Of a stretch of DNA of 64,000 nt, positions 41,063-52,975 are shown one piece after another. Both the position numbers and the translations under genes were made by a program. The stretch is from NCBI GenBank assembly GCA_025450585.1, contig JANWHD010000018.1, forward strand, positions 186,001 through 250,000, read 5' to 3'. Every line of letters starts with the position of its first letter. The first letter of the stretch is position 1. The stretch is from Solirubrobacterales bacterium. GTDB taxonomy: Bacteria > Actinomycetota > Thermoleophilia > Solirubrobacterales > 70-9. The notes under the pieces were generated by a model. It did no database searches. It was not told the DNA's origin and worked only from the letters and a program-made list of their open reading frames with translations.

Positions 41063-42142
41063 CTATGGCGGTGAGGACGCGGTCTCGGTAGAGAGCATGT
41101 GAGGCAGCTCGGCGATCGACAGCAGGCGAACGGTCGGCGGCGTTCGCGCGCGCTGTTTGTCGATGAACACGTCACGCGGCGTGATCAGAAACCCTTCGTC
41201 GGTCTTTCCCGCCTCGACGGCGCCGTCCAGCCGCGTCACGGCCGCATCGAACGGCTCTGGCTTAGGCGTACGACGGAAGTCCTTTGCCTCGACGCCGATG
41301 CGACGGCCGCCGGTCTCCAGCACGAAATCGACCCCGGCGGTCTGCGCCTCCACTTTGCCGTGTCTGTAGAGCAGGGCGGCCAGCTCGGCTTCGAAGCTCG
41401 CCCGGGTGTCGGTGCGGATGCGACGGGCGAGTTCGGTGAAGGACGCTGTCACGAGCCGGGCGCCGGCGGCGGTGAGCGGCTGGGAGTGCTCTTCGACGGT
41501 TTTCAGGCCGCAGTAGACGTACACGGGGACCGCTGGGAAGCGCTCACGCAAGGCGTGGAGCAGCTCCAGCCCGGCGTGGACGTTCCTGGTATTGCCTTCG
41601 ATTCGCACGGCGTCTGTGATCACCAGGGTCTCCTCGGGACTGTCGATCTTCGCCAGGCCCTCACGGGTGCTGGTCGCGGTGACCACCTCGAAGCGTCGCT
41701 GAAGCTCGTCTATCTCCAAGCGGTTCTGGGCAGGCTTGTCATCGACCCAAACGATCCACCTGATGGTTCGCGAGACGGCGATGGGGGAACCGGCTCCGCT
41801 CGCGACGGGCCTATCGTCTCCGACGCTCGCCGAACCCGCGCGCTCCTCAGGCGAGAGGGCGAAATCCCTCAGATCTGAGACGTCGTACCCCACATGCTCG
41901 ACCCTTTCCCTCAGAGCATCGAAGTCCGCCTCGAGGTATTTCCCCACCTTGACCTTGCGAAGTCGTTCTGCGACGGGAATGACCAGCAGCACGCCCAAAA
42001 GCGCGAATGCCGTGATGTCGATCTGCCAGTCCCACACCTGTGTGACATGTACGCCGAGTAGCAGGAGCAGAATCCCGGCCGCGGTCACGTAGATGGCGCC
42101 GGAGAGCCATCGAGGCACTATCGGCTTGTCTGCATGGTGCAC
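41063..42142 (-). CDS. membrane-anchored protein with receiver-like and restriction-endonuclease-like domains
   Basis: This is a 359-residue protein. Two transmembrane helices (about 12-31 and 42-58) are followed by a charged helix. Residues about 128-242 look like a response-regulator receiver fold: WIVWVDDKP gives an acidic pair at 134-135, ITDAVR gives Asp177 in the phospho-acceptor position, and YVYCGLK follows. Residues about 250-350 resemble an Mrr-like PD-(D/E)xK nuclease: E251, D272 in VDFVLE, then E285 and K287 in GVEAKDF. A cytoplasmic nuclease tethered to membrane and gated by a receiver-like module is inferred. No histidine kinase is adjacent. Confidence 0.65.
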   Translation of the reverse strand: MHHADKPIVPRWLSGAIYVTAAGILLLLLGVHVTQVWDWQIDITAFALLGVLLVIPVAERLRKVKVGKYLEADFDALRERVEHVGYDVSDLRDFALSPEERAGSASVGDDRPVASGAGSPIAVSRTIRWIVWVDDKPAQNRLEIDELQRRFEVVTATSTREGLAKIDSPEETLVITDAVRIEGNTRNVHAGLELLHALRERFPAVPVYVYCGLKTVEEHSQPLTAAGARLVTASFTELARRIRTDTRASFEAELAALLYRHGKVEAQTAGVDFVLETGGRRIGVEAKDFRRTPKPEPFDAAVTRLDGAVEAGKTDEGFLITPRDVFIDKQRARTPPTVRLLSIAELPHMLSTETASSPP

Positions 42143-42190
42143 GCGGGGAGGCTATCCCAAGCACTAGGGAAATACCGCGTGATCGATGCC

Positions 42191-42898
42191 TCAGTCGCCG
42201 CGCGGCGAAACGCCGCCGGAGTGGACGGTCGAGATTCCGCCGGAGGGCCCGGGCGGGGGTGCCGGAGGCGTTTTGGGGCGATCTTTGCGCGGGCTGCGCG
42301 GTTTGCGACCGGTTTGAGCGCCGACCGGGAAGACTTCGACCCATTCGGCGATCTCGAACTGGGGCGTGGCGGCGTGTTCCCAGGAGAGGTGGAGGTGGTG
42401 GCCGCAGCCGTGGCCGGCGTCGCCGTCGTAGCCGACCCAGCGGAAGGGTGATGCCGGCTCGTTTTGCTGCGGCTCTGCCCAGAGCGCGAGGCGGGTGATC
42501 CCGCGCCAGTTGGCGTCGCATTTGTCGCTCCAGTTCAGCGGCGAGATGTCGACGGCGAGCCCGTTGTAGTGGTCGGAGTGCCTGACGTGGCAGCCGTGGC
42601 AGCCGGCGTGTTCGCCGTTTGGCAGCGGGCCCGAGTAGCCGTCGCTGACGTAGATCGGGAAGCGCTGGGCGATCCAGCGCAGGTTGGGGACGATGCGACG
42701 GTCGACCATGTCGCCTTCTTCATGCGGGATCGAGGCTGGGATCGGCACGATTTCCCCAGTCGCGTAGGCGAGGCGCGTAGAAGTTGGGCCAGCGCTCGCC
42801 GGTCCAGCCAGGATCGCGCAGAGGGCAGCAAGCGCGATTGCGGCGGAAAGGACCCGGTAGGCGAGCGCTGGCGATACCACGGTTGGGGTATCGACCAC
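42191..42898 (-). CDS. secreted LAS-type metallopeptidase-like protein
   Basis: This is a 235-residue protein with a signal or anchor segment (about 13-36). The zinc motif of the LAS superfamily is visible: HYNGLAVD (H110 with D117) and the downstream HHLHLSW (H168/H170). These families cleave peptidoglycan peptides (M15, VanY-like) or related bonds. Extra Cys residues (GCHGCHVRH, SDKCDAN, GHGCGH) may form disulfides. The C-terminal tail is basic and Pro-rich. Confidence 0.65.
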   Translation of the reverse strand: MVDTPTVVSPALAYRVLSAAIALAALCAILAGPASAGPTSTRLAYATGEIVPIPASIPHEEGDMVDRRIVPNLRWIAQRFPIYVSDGYSGPLPNGEHAGCHGCHVRHSDHYNGLAVDISPLNWSDKCDANWRGITRLALWAEPQQNEPASPFRWVGYDGDAGHGCGHHLHLSWEHAATPQFEIAEWVEVFPVGAQTGRKPRSPRKDRPKTPPAPPPGPSGGISTVHSGGVSPRGD

Positions 42899-42947
42899 TC
42901 AGGCGTCTCCTTGAGAATCGCATTGCACATATAGGGTTTCGCTCGGT

Positions 42948-44546
42948 ATGCCGACGGTCCGCGAAGCCAGCTTCGACCTCTTCCGCGAGCGCGGGATGAC
43001 GACGATGTTCGGCAATCCCGGCTCGACCGAGCTGCCGATGCTCGCCGACTTCCCCTCGGACTTCCGCTACGTGCTCGGCTTGCAGGAGGCGGTCGTGGTC
43101 GGGATGGCCGACGGCTTCGCCCAAGCCTCGGGCCGCACGACGGTGGCCAATCTGCACACCGCGCCGGGCGTCGGCAACGCGATGGGCGCGATCTTCAACG
43201 CCCAGGCCAACCACTCCCCGTTGCTGGTCACGGCCGGGCAGCAGGCCCGGGCGCAGATAACCCTGCAGGCGAACCTGACCAACCGCGACGCGATCCGCAT
43301 GCCCCATCCGCTGGTCAAGTGGTCCTACGAGCCGGCCCGGGCCGAGGACGTGCCGCTGGCCCTCGCCCACGGCGCCCACCTCGCCGGCCTGCCGCCGAAG
43401 GGCCCGGTCTTCGTCTCGCTGCCGATGGACGACTGGTACGCCGAGGTCGACGAGGCCGACGCGCGCGAGGCGATCTCGCGGCGGGTCGACGGCCGCGCGG
43501 GTGCCGATCCTGCCGCGATGCGTGTCCTCGCCGACCGGCTCGACACGGCGACCAACCCTGTCATGGTCGCCGGGCCCGACATCGACGCCTCCGGCGCCTG
43601 GGAGCTCGCGGTCGCCCTCGCCGAGCGCCAGCGCCTGCCGGTCTGGGCGACCCCGGCGACGGGCGGCGGCCGGCTCGGCTTCCCGGAGAACCACCCGAAC
43701 TACCGCGGCGTGCTGCCGCCGGCGATCGGCCCGGTTGGCCAGACGCTCGAGGGCCACGACCTGATCCTCGTCCTCGGCAGCTCGGTCTTCCCCTACTACC
43801 CCTACATCCCCGGGCCGCTGTTGCCGGAGGGGGCGAAGCTGGTCGCGATCACCAGCGACCCCGACGAGGCGGCGCGGGCGCCGATGGGCGACGCCCTCGT
43901 CGCCGACGTGAAGCTGACCCTGGCGGCGCTGCTCGAGGACCTGCCCGAGTCCTCGCGCCCGGCACCGGAGCCGAATCCCGGCCCGGGGGAAATCCCGCCC
44001 ACCGACCCGCTCAACTCATCGACCGTCCACACGGCCCTGGGCGAGGTCTTCCCCGAGGACGGGATCGTCGTGCTCGAGTCCCCCTCCAGCACGCTGGCGC
44101 TGCGCAACCAGCTGCGGCTCTCGCGCCCCGGCAGCTACTACTTCGCCGCCGGCGGCGGCCTCGGCTTCGGCCTCTCCGCCTCGATCGGGGTGCAGATCGC
44201 CCAGCCCGACCGCCCGGTCGTCTGCGTGATCGGCGAGGGCTCGGTCCAGTACGCGGTCAGCGCCTTCTGGACCGCCGTCGCCTACAAGGTCCCGGTCACC
44301 TTCCTCGTCCTGCGCAACGAGGAGTACGCGATCCTCAAGTGGTTCGCCGAGGTAGAGCAGGTGGCGGGGGCCCCAGGACTCGACCTTCCGGCCCTCGACG
44401 TCGCCGCCGTCGCCGAGGGCTACGGGGTGACGGCGCACCGCGTCAAGGACCGCGATGAGGTTCGCGACGCGCTGGCCAAGGCGTTCGCGTCCCCGCACCC
44501 CGAGCTGGTCGAAGTCCCGGTCGCTCCCGGGATGTCGCTCTTCTAA
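42948..44546 (+). CDS. thiamine-diphosphate 2-oxoacid decarboxylase, benzoylformate decarboxylase-like
   Basis: This is a 532-residue ThDP enzyme. The cofactor Glu is in GLQEAVVVGMADGFAQ, the active-site His in NLHTAPGVGNAMG, and the ThDP/metal motif reads VIGEGSVQYAVSAFW ending LRNEEYAIL. The usual GDG is GEG here. HPLVKWSYEP and ILKWFAE match the benzoylformate decarboxylase branch. The likely reaction is decarboxylation of an aromatic or branched 2-oxoacid to an aldehyde. It is followed after 9 bases by a 2-hydroxyacid dehydrogenase. Confidence 0.88.
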   Translation: MPTVREASFDLFRERGMTTMFGNPGSTELPMLADFPSDFRYVLGLQEAVVVGMADGFAQASGRTTVANLHTAPGVGNAMGAIFNAQANHSPLLVTAGQQARAQITLQANLTNRDAIRMPHPLVKWSYEPARAEDVPLALAHGAHLAGLPPKGPVFVSLPMDDWYAEVDEADAREAISRRVDGRAGADPAAMRVLADRLDTATNPVMVAGPDIDASGAWELAVALAERQRLPVWATPATGGGRLGFPENHPNYRGVLPPAIGPVGQTLEGHDLILVLGSSVFPYYPYIPGPLLPEGAKLVAITSDPDEAARAPMGDALVADVKLTLAALLEDLPESSRPAPEPNPGPGEIPPTDPLNSSTVHTALGEVFPEDGIVVLESPSSTLALRNQLRLSRPGSYYFAAGGGLGFGLSASIGVQIAQPDRPVVCVIGEGSVQYAVSAFWTAVAYKVPVTFLVLRNEEYAILKWFAEVEQVAGAPGLDLPALDVAAVAEGYGVTAHRVKDRDEVRDALAKAFASPHPELVEVPVAPGMSLF

Positions 44547-44555
44547 GGTCCATCC

Positions 44556-47456
44556 ATGGCGCTGCTGGAGCGAAACGTCTCCTCACTGGTGCCGCGGATG
44601 TCCGAGCCTGCGCCCGACCGCGCCCCCGACAGCCTCGCGGCCGGTGCGGCCCAACCGCTGCGCCGCGACCTGGAGGAGCTGCTCGGCGCCGACCGCGTCC
44701 TCGGCCGGGCCAGCGACATCGTCCGCTACGCCTCCGACGCCAGCCCCTACAGGCTCTTCCCCCAAGTCGTCGTCATGGCCCTAGACGCCGACGACGTCGC
44801 CAAGGTCCTCGCCTACGGCCGCCGCGGCGGGACCCCGGTCACCTTCCGTGCCGGCGGCACCAGCCTCAACGGCCAGGGCCAGACCGACGGGATCCTGGTC
44901 GACGTGCGGCGCCACTTCGGCGGGGTCGCGGTGGAGGACGGGGCGGCGCGCGTCCGGGTCAAGCCCGGCACCGTGCTCGGCCACGCCAACCGGGTTCTCG
45001 CCCCGCACGGGCGCAAGCTCGGGCCCGACCCGGCCAGCACCGACATCGCCTGCGTCGGCGGCGTGATCGCCAACAACTCGGGGGGGATGCGCTGTGGCGT
45101 CAGCAAGGACTCCTACTCGACCGTGAGCTCGATGACGCTGGTGCTTCCTTCGGGGACGACGATCGACACCGCCGAGCGCTTCGCCGCCGAGCGCTTCGCC
45201 GCCGAGGAGCCGGAGCTGGCAGCTGGCCTCGCGGCGATCCGCGACGAGATCCGCGCCGACGCCGAGCTGAGCGAGCGCATCCGGCGTAAGTTCGCGATCA
45301 AGAACACGACCGGGTACCGGCTCTGCGCCTTCCTCGACGCGGACGAGCCGCTGGAGGTCTTCCGCCGCCTCGTGGTCGGCTCGGAGGGCACGCTCGCCTT
45401 CGTCGCCGAGGCCGTCTTCGAGACCGTGCCGCTGCCGGCGCGCACGACGACGGCCTGGGTTCACTTCCCCGGTATCGACGAGGCGATTGCGCCGGTTCGC
45501 GACCTGGTGGACAGCGGTGCCACCGCGGTCGAGCTGATGGTTGCCCCGGCGCTGATCACCGCCGCCTGGAACATGGTCGGCGCGCCCGAGGAGTGGAAGG
45601 AGCTGCCGCCGGAGTCGGCGGTGCTGCTGGTCGAGTACGGCTCGGCGAGCGACAATGAGCTCGACGCCTACGTCGCCAAGGCCGACGCGATTTTCGCTGG
45701 GCACACGACGATCAAGCCCTTCGAGTTCACCCGCGACGCCGAGGAGATCGAGCTGGCCTGGCGCGTGCGCGAGGGCTTGCACGGCCTGATCGGCCGCGTG
45801 CGCCTGCCCGGCACGGCGCTGATCGTCGAGGACGTCTGCGTGCCGCCGGAGCGGATTGCGGAGGGCGCCCGTGATCTGCAGGCGCTGCTCGGCGAGCACG
45901 GCTTCCTGGCGGGCGTCGCCGGCCACGCCTCCGCCGGCAACCTGCACTTCATGCTCACCCCCGACTTCGCCAAGCAGGAGGACCTGGAGCGCTACGAGGC
46001 CTTCATGGGCAAGCTGGTCGAGCTGATCGTCGGCAAGTACGACGGCTCGCTCAAGGCCGAGCATGGCACCGGGATCAACATGGCCCCCTACGTCGAGCGC
46101 GAGTGGGGAGAGAAGGCGACCGAGCTGATGTGGCGGGTGAAGCGGCTCGCCGACCCCGACGGCGTCCTCAACCCCGGCGTGGTGCTGAATCGCGACCCAG
46201 ACGTCCACCTCCGCAACCTGAAAACCACCCCGGCGATCGAGGAGTCCGCGACGACCTGCGTCGAGTGCGGCTTCTGCGAGCCGGTCTGCCCCAGCCGCAA
46301 CCTGACGACGACGCCGCGCCAGCGGATCGTCCTGCGGCGCGAGATGGCGCGCCAGCCGGCCGGGTCGCCCCTCCAGCGCACCCTGCTGGAGGAGTTCGAG
46401 TACGACTCGATGGAGACCTGCGCCGCCGACGGCTCCTGCCAGCTGGCCTGCCCGGTCGGGATCGACACCGGCAAGCTGATCAAGGAACTACGCCAGGAGC
46501 GCCATACACCCCGGGCCGAACGGGCGGCCCTGGCAGCGGCGAAGCGCTGGGGCGCGGTCGAGAAGGCCTCGCGCGCCGGCCTGCGGCTCGGCGGCCCGCT
46601 GGCGCGCCGGACGAAGCGGGGCAAGGGGTTGCCCGGTCCGGCGTCGGGAAGCCTGCCGTCGACGAGCCGCGAGGGCGCGGCAGCCGTCTACGTCCCCTCC
46701 TGCACCAACCGAATCTTCGGCCCCTCACTCCCCGCCGACGGGCCTCAAAGGAGACATATAGGCGTATCTGAGGCCCATCGGCCTCTGGGGGTCGTTGACG
46801 CGATGGTTGAGGTGTCCCGCCGGGCTGGGTTGCCGGTTTGGGTGCCGGACGAGGTTGCGGGGAGTTGTTGCGGGCTGCCTTGGAGCTCGAAGGGGTTCGG
46901 CGACGCCCACCGTCACAAGGCGAACGAGATGGTCGAGCGTCTCTGGGAGTGGAGCGGCGAGGGAGAGCTGTCGGTTGTGATCGACGCCGCCTCCTGCACC
47001 CAGGGCGTGGCCGAACCCGGCGAGGGAGTGCTCTCCGAGCAGAACGCCGAGCGGCTCGCGGGCCTCGAGATCCTCGACTCAGTCGTCTGGGCCAATGACC
47101 GCCTGCTGCCACAGCTCGAGATCGCTGGCAAGGTCGGCTCCGCCACGGTCCACCCGACCTGCGCCACCCGTCATATGGGCCTGGCACCGCGCCTGCGTGC
47201 CCTCGCCGGTGCCCTCGCCGAGGACGTCTACGTCGCCCCCTCGGCGACCTGCTGCGGCTTCGCTGGCGATCGCGGCATCTCCCACCCGGAGCTGACCGCC
47301 GCGGCCACCGCGCCCCAGGCCGCCGAGCTCTCCGGCCGCCATTTCGACGCCCACCTCTCCAGCAACCGCACCTGCGAGATCGGCCTCAGCCGCGCCACCG
47401 GTGAGGATTACGAGTCGGTCGTCGTCCTGCTCGAGCGGCTAACGCGAAGCGGCTGA
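44556..47456 (+). CDS. FAD/Fe-S 2-hydroxyacid dehydrogenase (GlcD-GlcF or Dld-type fusion)
   Basis: This is a 966-residue fusion. Residues about 45-550 are the FAD-binding PCMH/vanillyl-oxidase type domain with VTFRAGGTSLNGQGQ and a C-terminal lobe ending VLNPGVVLN. Next is a ferredoxin domain (CVECGFCEPVCPS and CAADGSCQLACPVG). The last part has CCG domains (PSCTNR, GSCCGLPW, HPTCATR, ATCCGFAGDRG). The likely reaction is oxidation of D-lactate, glycolate, mandelate or a related 2-hydroxyacid to the 2-oxoacid, feeding the respiratory chain. Residues about 727-743 carry a palindromic insert in the CCG domain. The gene overlaps the convergent SDR gene by 18 bases. Confidence 0.88.
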   Translation: MALLERNVSSLVPRMSEPAPDRAPDSLAAGAAQPLRRDLEELLGADRVLGRASDIVRYASDASPYRLFPQVVVMALDADDVAKVLAYGRRGGTPVTFRAGGTSLNGQGQTDGILVDVRRHFGGVAVEDGAARVRVKPGTVLGHANRVLAPHGRKLGPDPASTDIACVGGVIANNSGGMRCGVSKDSYSTVSSMTLVLPSGTTIDTAERFAAERFAAEEPELAAGLAAIRDEIRADAELSERIRRKFAIKNTTGYRLCAFLDADEPLEVFRRLVVGSEGTLAFVAEAVFETVPLPARTTTAWVHFPGIDEAIAPVRDLVDSGATAVELMVAPALITAAWNMVGAPEEWKELPPESAVLLVEYGSASDNELDAYVAKADAIFAGHTTIKPFEFTRDAEEIELAWRVREGLHGLIGRVRLPGTALIVEDVCVPPERIAEGARDLQALLGEHGFLAGVAGHASAGNLHFMLTPDFAKQEDLERYEAFMGKLVELIVGKYDGSLKAEHGTGINMAPYVEREWGEKATELMWRVKRLADPDGVLNPGVVLNRDPDVHLRNLKTTPAIEESATTCVECGFCEPVCPSRNLTTTPRQRIVLRREMARQPAGSPLQRTLLEEFEYDSMETCAADGSCQLACPVGIDTGKLIKELRQERHTPRAERAALAAAKRWGAVEKASRAGLRLGGPLARRTKRGKGLPGPASGSLPSTSREGAAAVYVPSCTNRIFGPSLPADGPQRRHIGVSEAHRPLGVVDAMVEVSRRAGLPVWVPDEVAGSCCGLPWSSKGFGDAHRHKANEMVERLWEWSGEGELSVVIDAASCTQGVAEPGEGVLSEQNAERLAGLEILDSVVWANDRLLPQLEIAGKVGSATVHPTCATRHMGLAPRLRALAGALAEDVYVAPSATCCGFAGDRGISHPELTAAATAPQAAELSGRHFDAHLSSNRTCEIGLSRATGEDYESVVVLLERLTRSG
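46734..46782. repeat. palindrome inside the FAD/Fe-S dehydrogenase gene
   Basis: The 14-base arms 46734-46747 and 46769-46782 pair with one mismatch around AAGGAGACATATAGGCGTATC. The protein sequence there (ADGPQRRHIGVSEAHRP) interrupts the first CCG domain just after PSCTNRIFG, where family members usually run straight into the next helix. The reading frame stays open. The CATATAGGCG core resembles the centre of the palindrome at 22045-22081. Confidence 0.65.
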
Positions 47457-48314
47457 GGCGTCGCCGGCGGCGCTTGCCTCCGAGAGCGCCTCGGCGCTCT
47501 GGATCGCCTCGCGGACGCGCCGGTCGCTGTCGGCGCGCTTGTCGAAGAGCGGGTTGATCAGGCCGCGCAGGGCGGAGATGTAGCGCCAGTACTTCGGTGC
47601 GAAGGTGCGGGGCGCCCGCTCTTCGATCCCGCGCACGACCGAGGCGCCCGCCTCGGCGGGCGTGATCCGCTTCAGAAGGAAGGCCGGGACGGTCTCCTCG
47701 AGCCGGGCCGTCGCCGGCTTGGCGAAGGCGTCCTGGACCAGCTTCGTGTCGACGAAGCCGAAGTAGGCGACGCCCGCGCTCGCCCCGAGCGGCGCCAGCT
47801 CGGACCGCAGCGAGCGGCCGAAGGCCTCGACCCCCGACTTCGCCACCGCGTAGGCGCTGCTGAGCATGCCGTTGGCGATCGCGTAGGCGGAGGAGACGAC
47901 GACGATGTGGCCCTGGCGCTCGGCCACCTGCGGCAGTACTGCCCTCACCGTGTTCCAGACGCCGAGCAGGTTGATGTCGATCACGCGCTCCCACTCCTCG
48001 GCGGAGACCATGCGGATCGTGGTCGTCGTCGGCGGGGCGATGCCGGCGTTGGCCATCGCGATGTCGAGCCCGCCGAAGCGCTGGACCGTCTCGGCGACCG
48101 CCGCGCGCAGCGACCCGGCGTCGGTGACGTCGGCGGCGATCCCGCTCGCCCGCTCGCCGAGCCGCTCGGCCGCCTCGCGGACCTCCTCGGCGTCGACGTC
48201 GAGGAGGACGACGGAGGCGCCGCGCTGGTGCAGCTGGCGCGCGGTCTCATAGCCGATCCCGCGGGCGCCGCCGGTGATGAGCGCCACCTTCCCGTTCACG
48301 TCGTAGGTGGGCAT
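47439..48314 (-). CDS. short-chain dehydrogenase/reductase
   Basis: This is a 291-residue SDR. The NAD(P) motif is TGGARGIGYE, with NAG and the catalytic YxxxK in SAYAVAKSG. The C-terminal 90 residues are longer than usual (LKRITPAEAGASVVRGIEERAPRTF), which matches SDRs acting on hydrophobic substrates. It is very similar along its whole length to the neighbour 48327-49196, so the pair is a tandem duplication. It ends in an 18-base convergent overlap with the dehydrogenase gene. Confidence 0.9.
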   Translation of the reverse strand: MPTYDVNGKVALITGGARGIGYETARQLHQRGASVVLLDVDAEEVREAAERLGERASGIAADVTDAGSLRAAVAETVQRFGGLDIAMANAGIAPPTTTTIRMVSAEEWERVIDINLLGVWNTVRAVLPQVAERQGHIVVVSSAYAIANGMLSSAYAVAKSGVEAFGRSLRSELAPLGASAGVAYFGFVDTKLVQDAFAKPATARLEETVPAFLLKRITPAEAGASVVRGIEERAPRTFAPKYWRYISALRGLINPLFDKRADSDRRVREAIQSAEALSEASAAGDASAASR

Positions 48315-48326
48315 AGCGGTGCCGGC

Positions 48327-49196
48327 CTAGCTCTTGGCTGCCGGGGTCGCGGTATCGCTCGCGCCTGGCGACTCGGCGTTGCGGATCGCCGCGATGATGC
48401 GCGGGTCGCGCTCGCTGCGGCGGTCGAGCAGCGGGTTGAGCAGCCCGCGCAGGGCGGAGAGGTAGCGCCACCAGCGGGGAGCGAAGATCCGCGGTGCGCG
48501 CTCTTCGATCCCCTTGACTACGGCCGCTCCCGCCTGTTCGGGGGTGATCCGCTTCATCAGGAAGTCGGGGGCGATTTCCTCCAGCACGCTGGCGCCGGGC
48601 CTGGCGAAGGTGTCCTGGACCATCCGCGTGTCGACCCAGCCGAAGTAGGCGACGCTGGCGCCTGCGCCGAACGGCATCAGCTCGGTCCGCAGGGCGCGAC
48701 CGATCTGCTCGGCTGCGGCCTTGGAGACCATGTAGGAGCTGCCCAGCATCCCGTTGGCGAAGGCGGCGACGGAGGCAACGACGACGATGTGGCCCTTGCG
48801 CTCGGAGACCTGCGGCAGGGCGGCTCGCAGCGTGTGCCAGACGCCGAAGAGGTTGACCTCGACCACGCGCTCCCACTCCTCGGCCGGGACCGAGCGCATC
48901 GTGGCGATCGAGGGCGGGGCGAGCCCGGCGTTGGCCATCGCGACGTCGAGGCCGCCGAAGCGCTCGACAGTCTCCGCCACCGCGGCCCGCATCGCCCCGG
49001 CGTCGGTGACGTCGGCGGCGATCCCGATCGCCCGCTCGCCGATCCGCTCGGCCGCCTCGCTCGCCTCGGTGGCGTCGAGGTCGACGACTGCGACGGAAGC
49101 GCCGCGCGCGTGCATCTGGCGGGCGGTCTCGAAGCCGATTCCCCGGGCGGCGCCGGTGACCAGCGCCACCTTTCCGTTCAGGTCGTAAGCGGGCAC
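48327..49196 (-). CDS. short-chain dehydrogenase/reductase (tandem paralogue)
   Basis: This is a 289-residue SDR with TGAARGIGFE, NAG and SSYMVSKAA (YxxxK). It shares the long C-terminal region with the downstream copy (KRITPEQAGAAVVKGIEERAPR). It lies 12 bases upstream of that copy on the same strand, so both are co-transcribed. The substrates of the two may have diverged. Neither is recognisable as a named enzyme. Confidence 0.9.
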   Translation of the reverse strand: MPAYDLNGKVALVTGAARGIGFETARQMHARGASVAVVDLDATEASEAAERIGERAIGIAADVTDAGAMRAAVAETVERFGGLDVAMANAGLAPPSIATMRSVPAEEWERVVEVNLFGVWHTLRAALPQVSERKGHIVVVASVAAFANGMLGSSYMVSKAAAEQIGRALRTELMPFGAGASVAYFGWVDTRMVQDTFARPGASVLEEIAPDFLMKRITPEQAGAAVVKGIEERAPRIFAPRWWRYLSALRGLLNPLLDRRSERDPRIIAAIRNAESPGASDTATPAAKS

Positions 49197-49269
49197 GCGG
49201 GAAGACTATTGCGTACCGATGCCCACCGTCACGGGGGGAGGCGGTGAGCGCTCCTAGAATCACCCGTCC

Positions 49270-52437
<3,168 letters not shown>

Positions 52438-52473
52438 GGGGGAGAGTTTTCCGCGCCGCGCCCTTAAGGGGCG

Positions 52474-52688
52474 GTGCGTCTCTCGCGACACGCTAAGAAT
52501 CAAGCGCGCCGGCTCAAGCTCACTCAGCGCGACGCGGAATTTGTTGTCTTGAATCCCACGAGAGTCGATCGAGACGAAAGAGGACGCCCCCGCTATCTTG
52601 GTGAAGTCCGCGGCATGCGCATAGGGTTGTCGTTGCTGTTGACGAACCGGACGTAATCATCACCATCCACCCGAGGAGAACCGGATGA
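52474..52688 (+). pseudogene. DUF4258-type toxin gene with a frameshift
   Basis: The GTG at 52474 gives HAKNQARRLKLTQRDAEFVV then GRPRYLGEVRGMRIG, the usual toxin body. It ends LSLLLTNRT at a TAA at 52654-52656. Shifting frame near 52630-52640 restores VAVDEPDVIITIHPRRTG, which is the expected C-terminus, with a stop at 52686-52688 that overlaps the antitoxin ATG (ATGA). One base appears missing around 52633. The restored product would be a RelE-like or DUF4258 toxin. The interruption could be genuine inactivation, a sequencing error or programmed frameshifting. Confidence 0.75.
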
Positions 52689-52975
52689 AGGCCGATTACG
52701 ACAGTCAGGCCGAAGCGCTTTCGATTGACCTGGTGGAGGTCGACCGCTGGGACTCCGGCGAGGCCATCGACGACACCTACTGCAATGTCGCTTTTCGAAA
52801 TGGTCGTCCTGTCAACATCGAGCTGTTGAACCCGCAGGACAGGCTTGACCTGCTCGACGTAGCCGCAGAGCGCTACGGTCTCGACCGCTTTGCTCTGGCA
52901 GCCGCTGCGCAAGCCGCCTTGGCCGCTCCTGACCGCGCGGTCACGCTGGACGTAGCCGCAAACGTGACGGCCTGA
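52685..52975 (+). CDS. DUF2283-family protein, probable antitoxin
   Basis: This is a 96-residue protein. MKADYDSQAEALSIDL is the family start (usually YDSEADALYI), followed by an acidic strand and VNIELLNP. The C-terminal helix is Ala-rich. DUF2283 proteins are commonly encoded just after DUF4258 genes and are proposed antitoxins. The ATG overlaps the restored toxin stop. The stop at 52975 abuts the convergent tautomerase gene. Confidence 0.82.
   Translation: MKADYDSQAEALSIDLVEVDRWDSGEAIDDTYCNVAFRNGRPVNIELLNPQDRLDLLDVAAERYGLDRFALAAAAQAALAAPDRAVTLDVAANVTA

Noticed and set aside
52458..52467. CCCTTAAGGG palindrome downstream of ileS
   Set aside because: It is a short palindrome without a T-run, too weak to call a terminator by itself.
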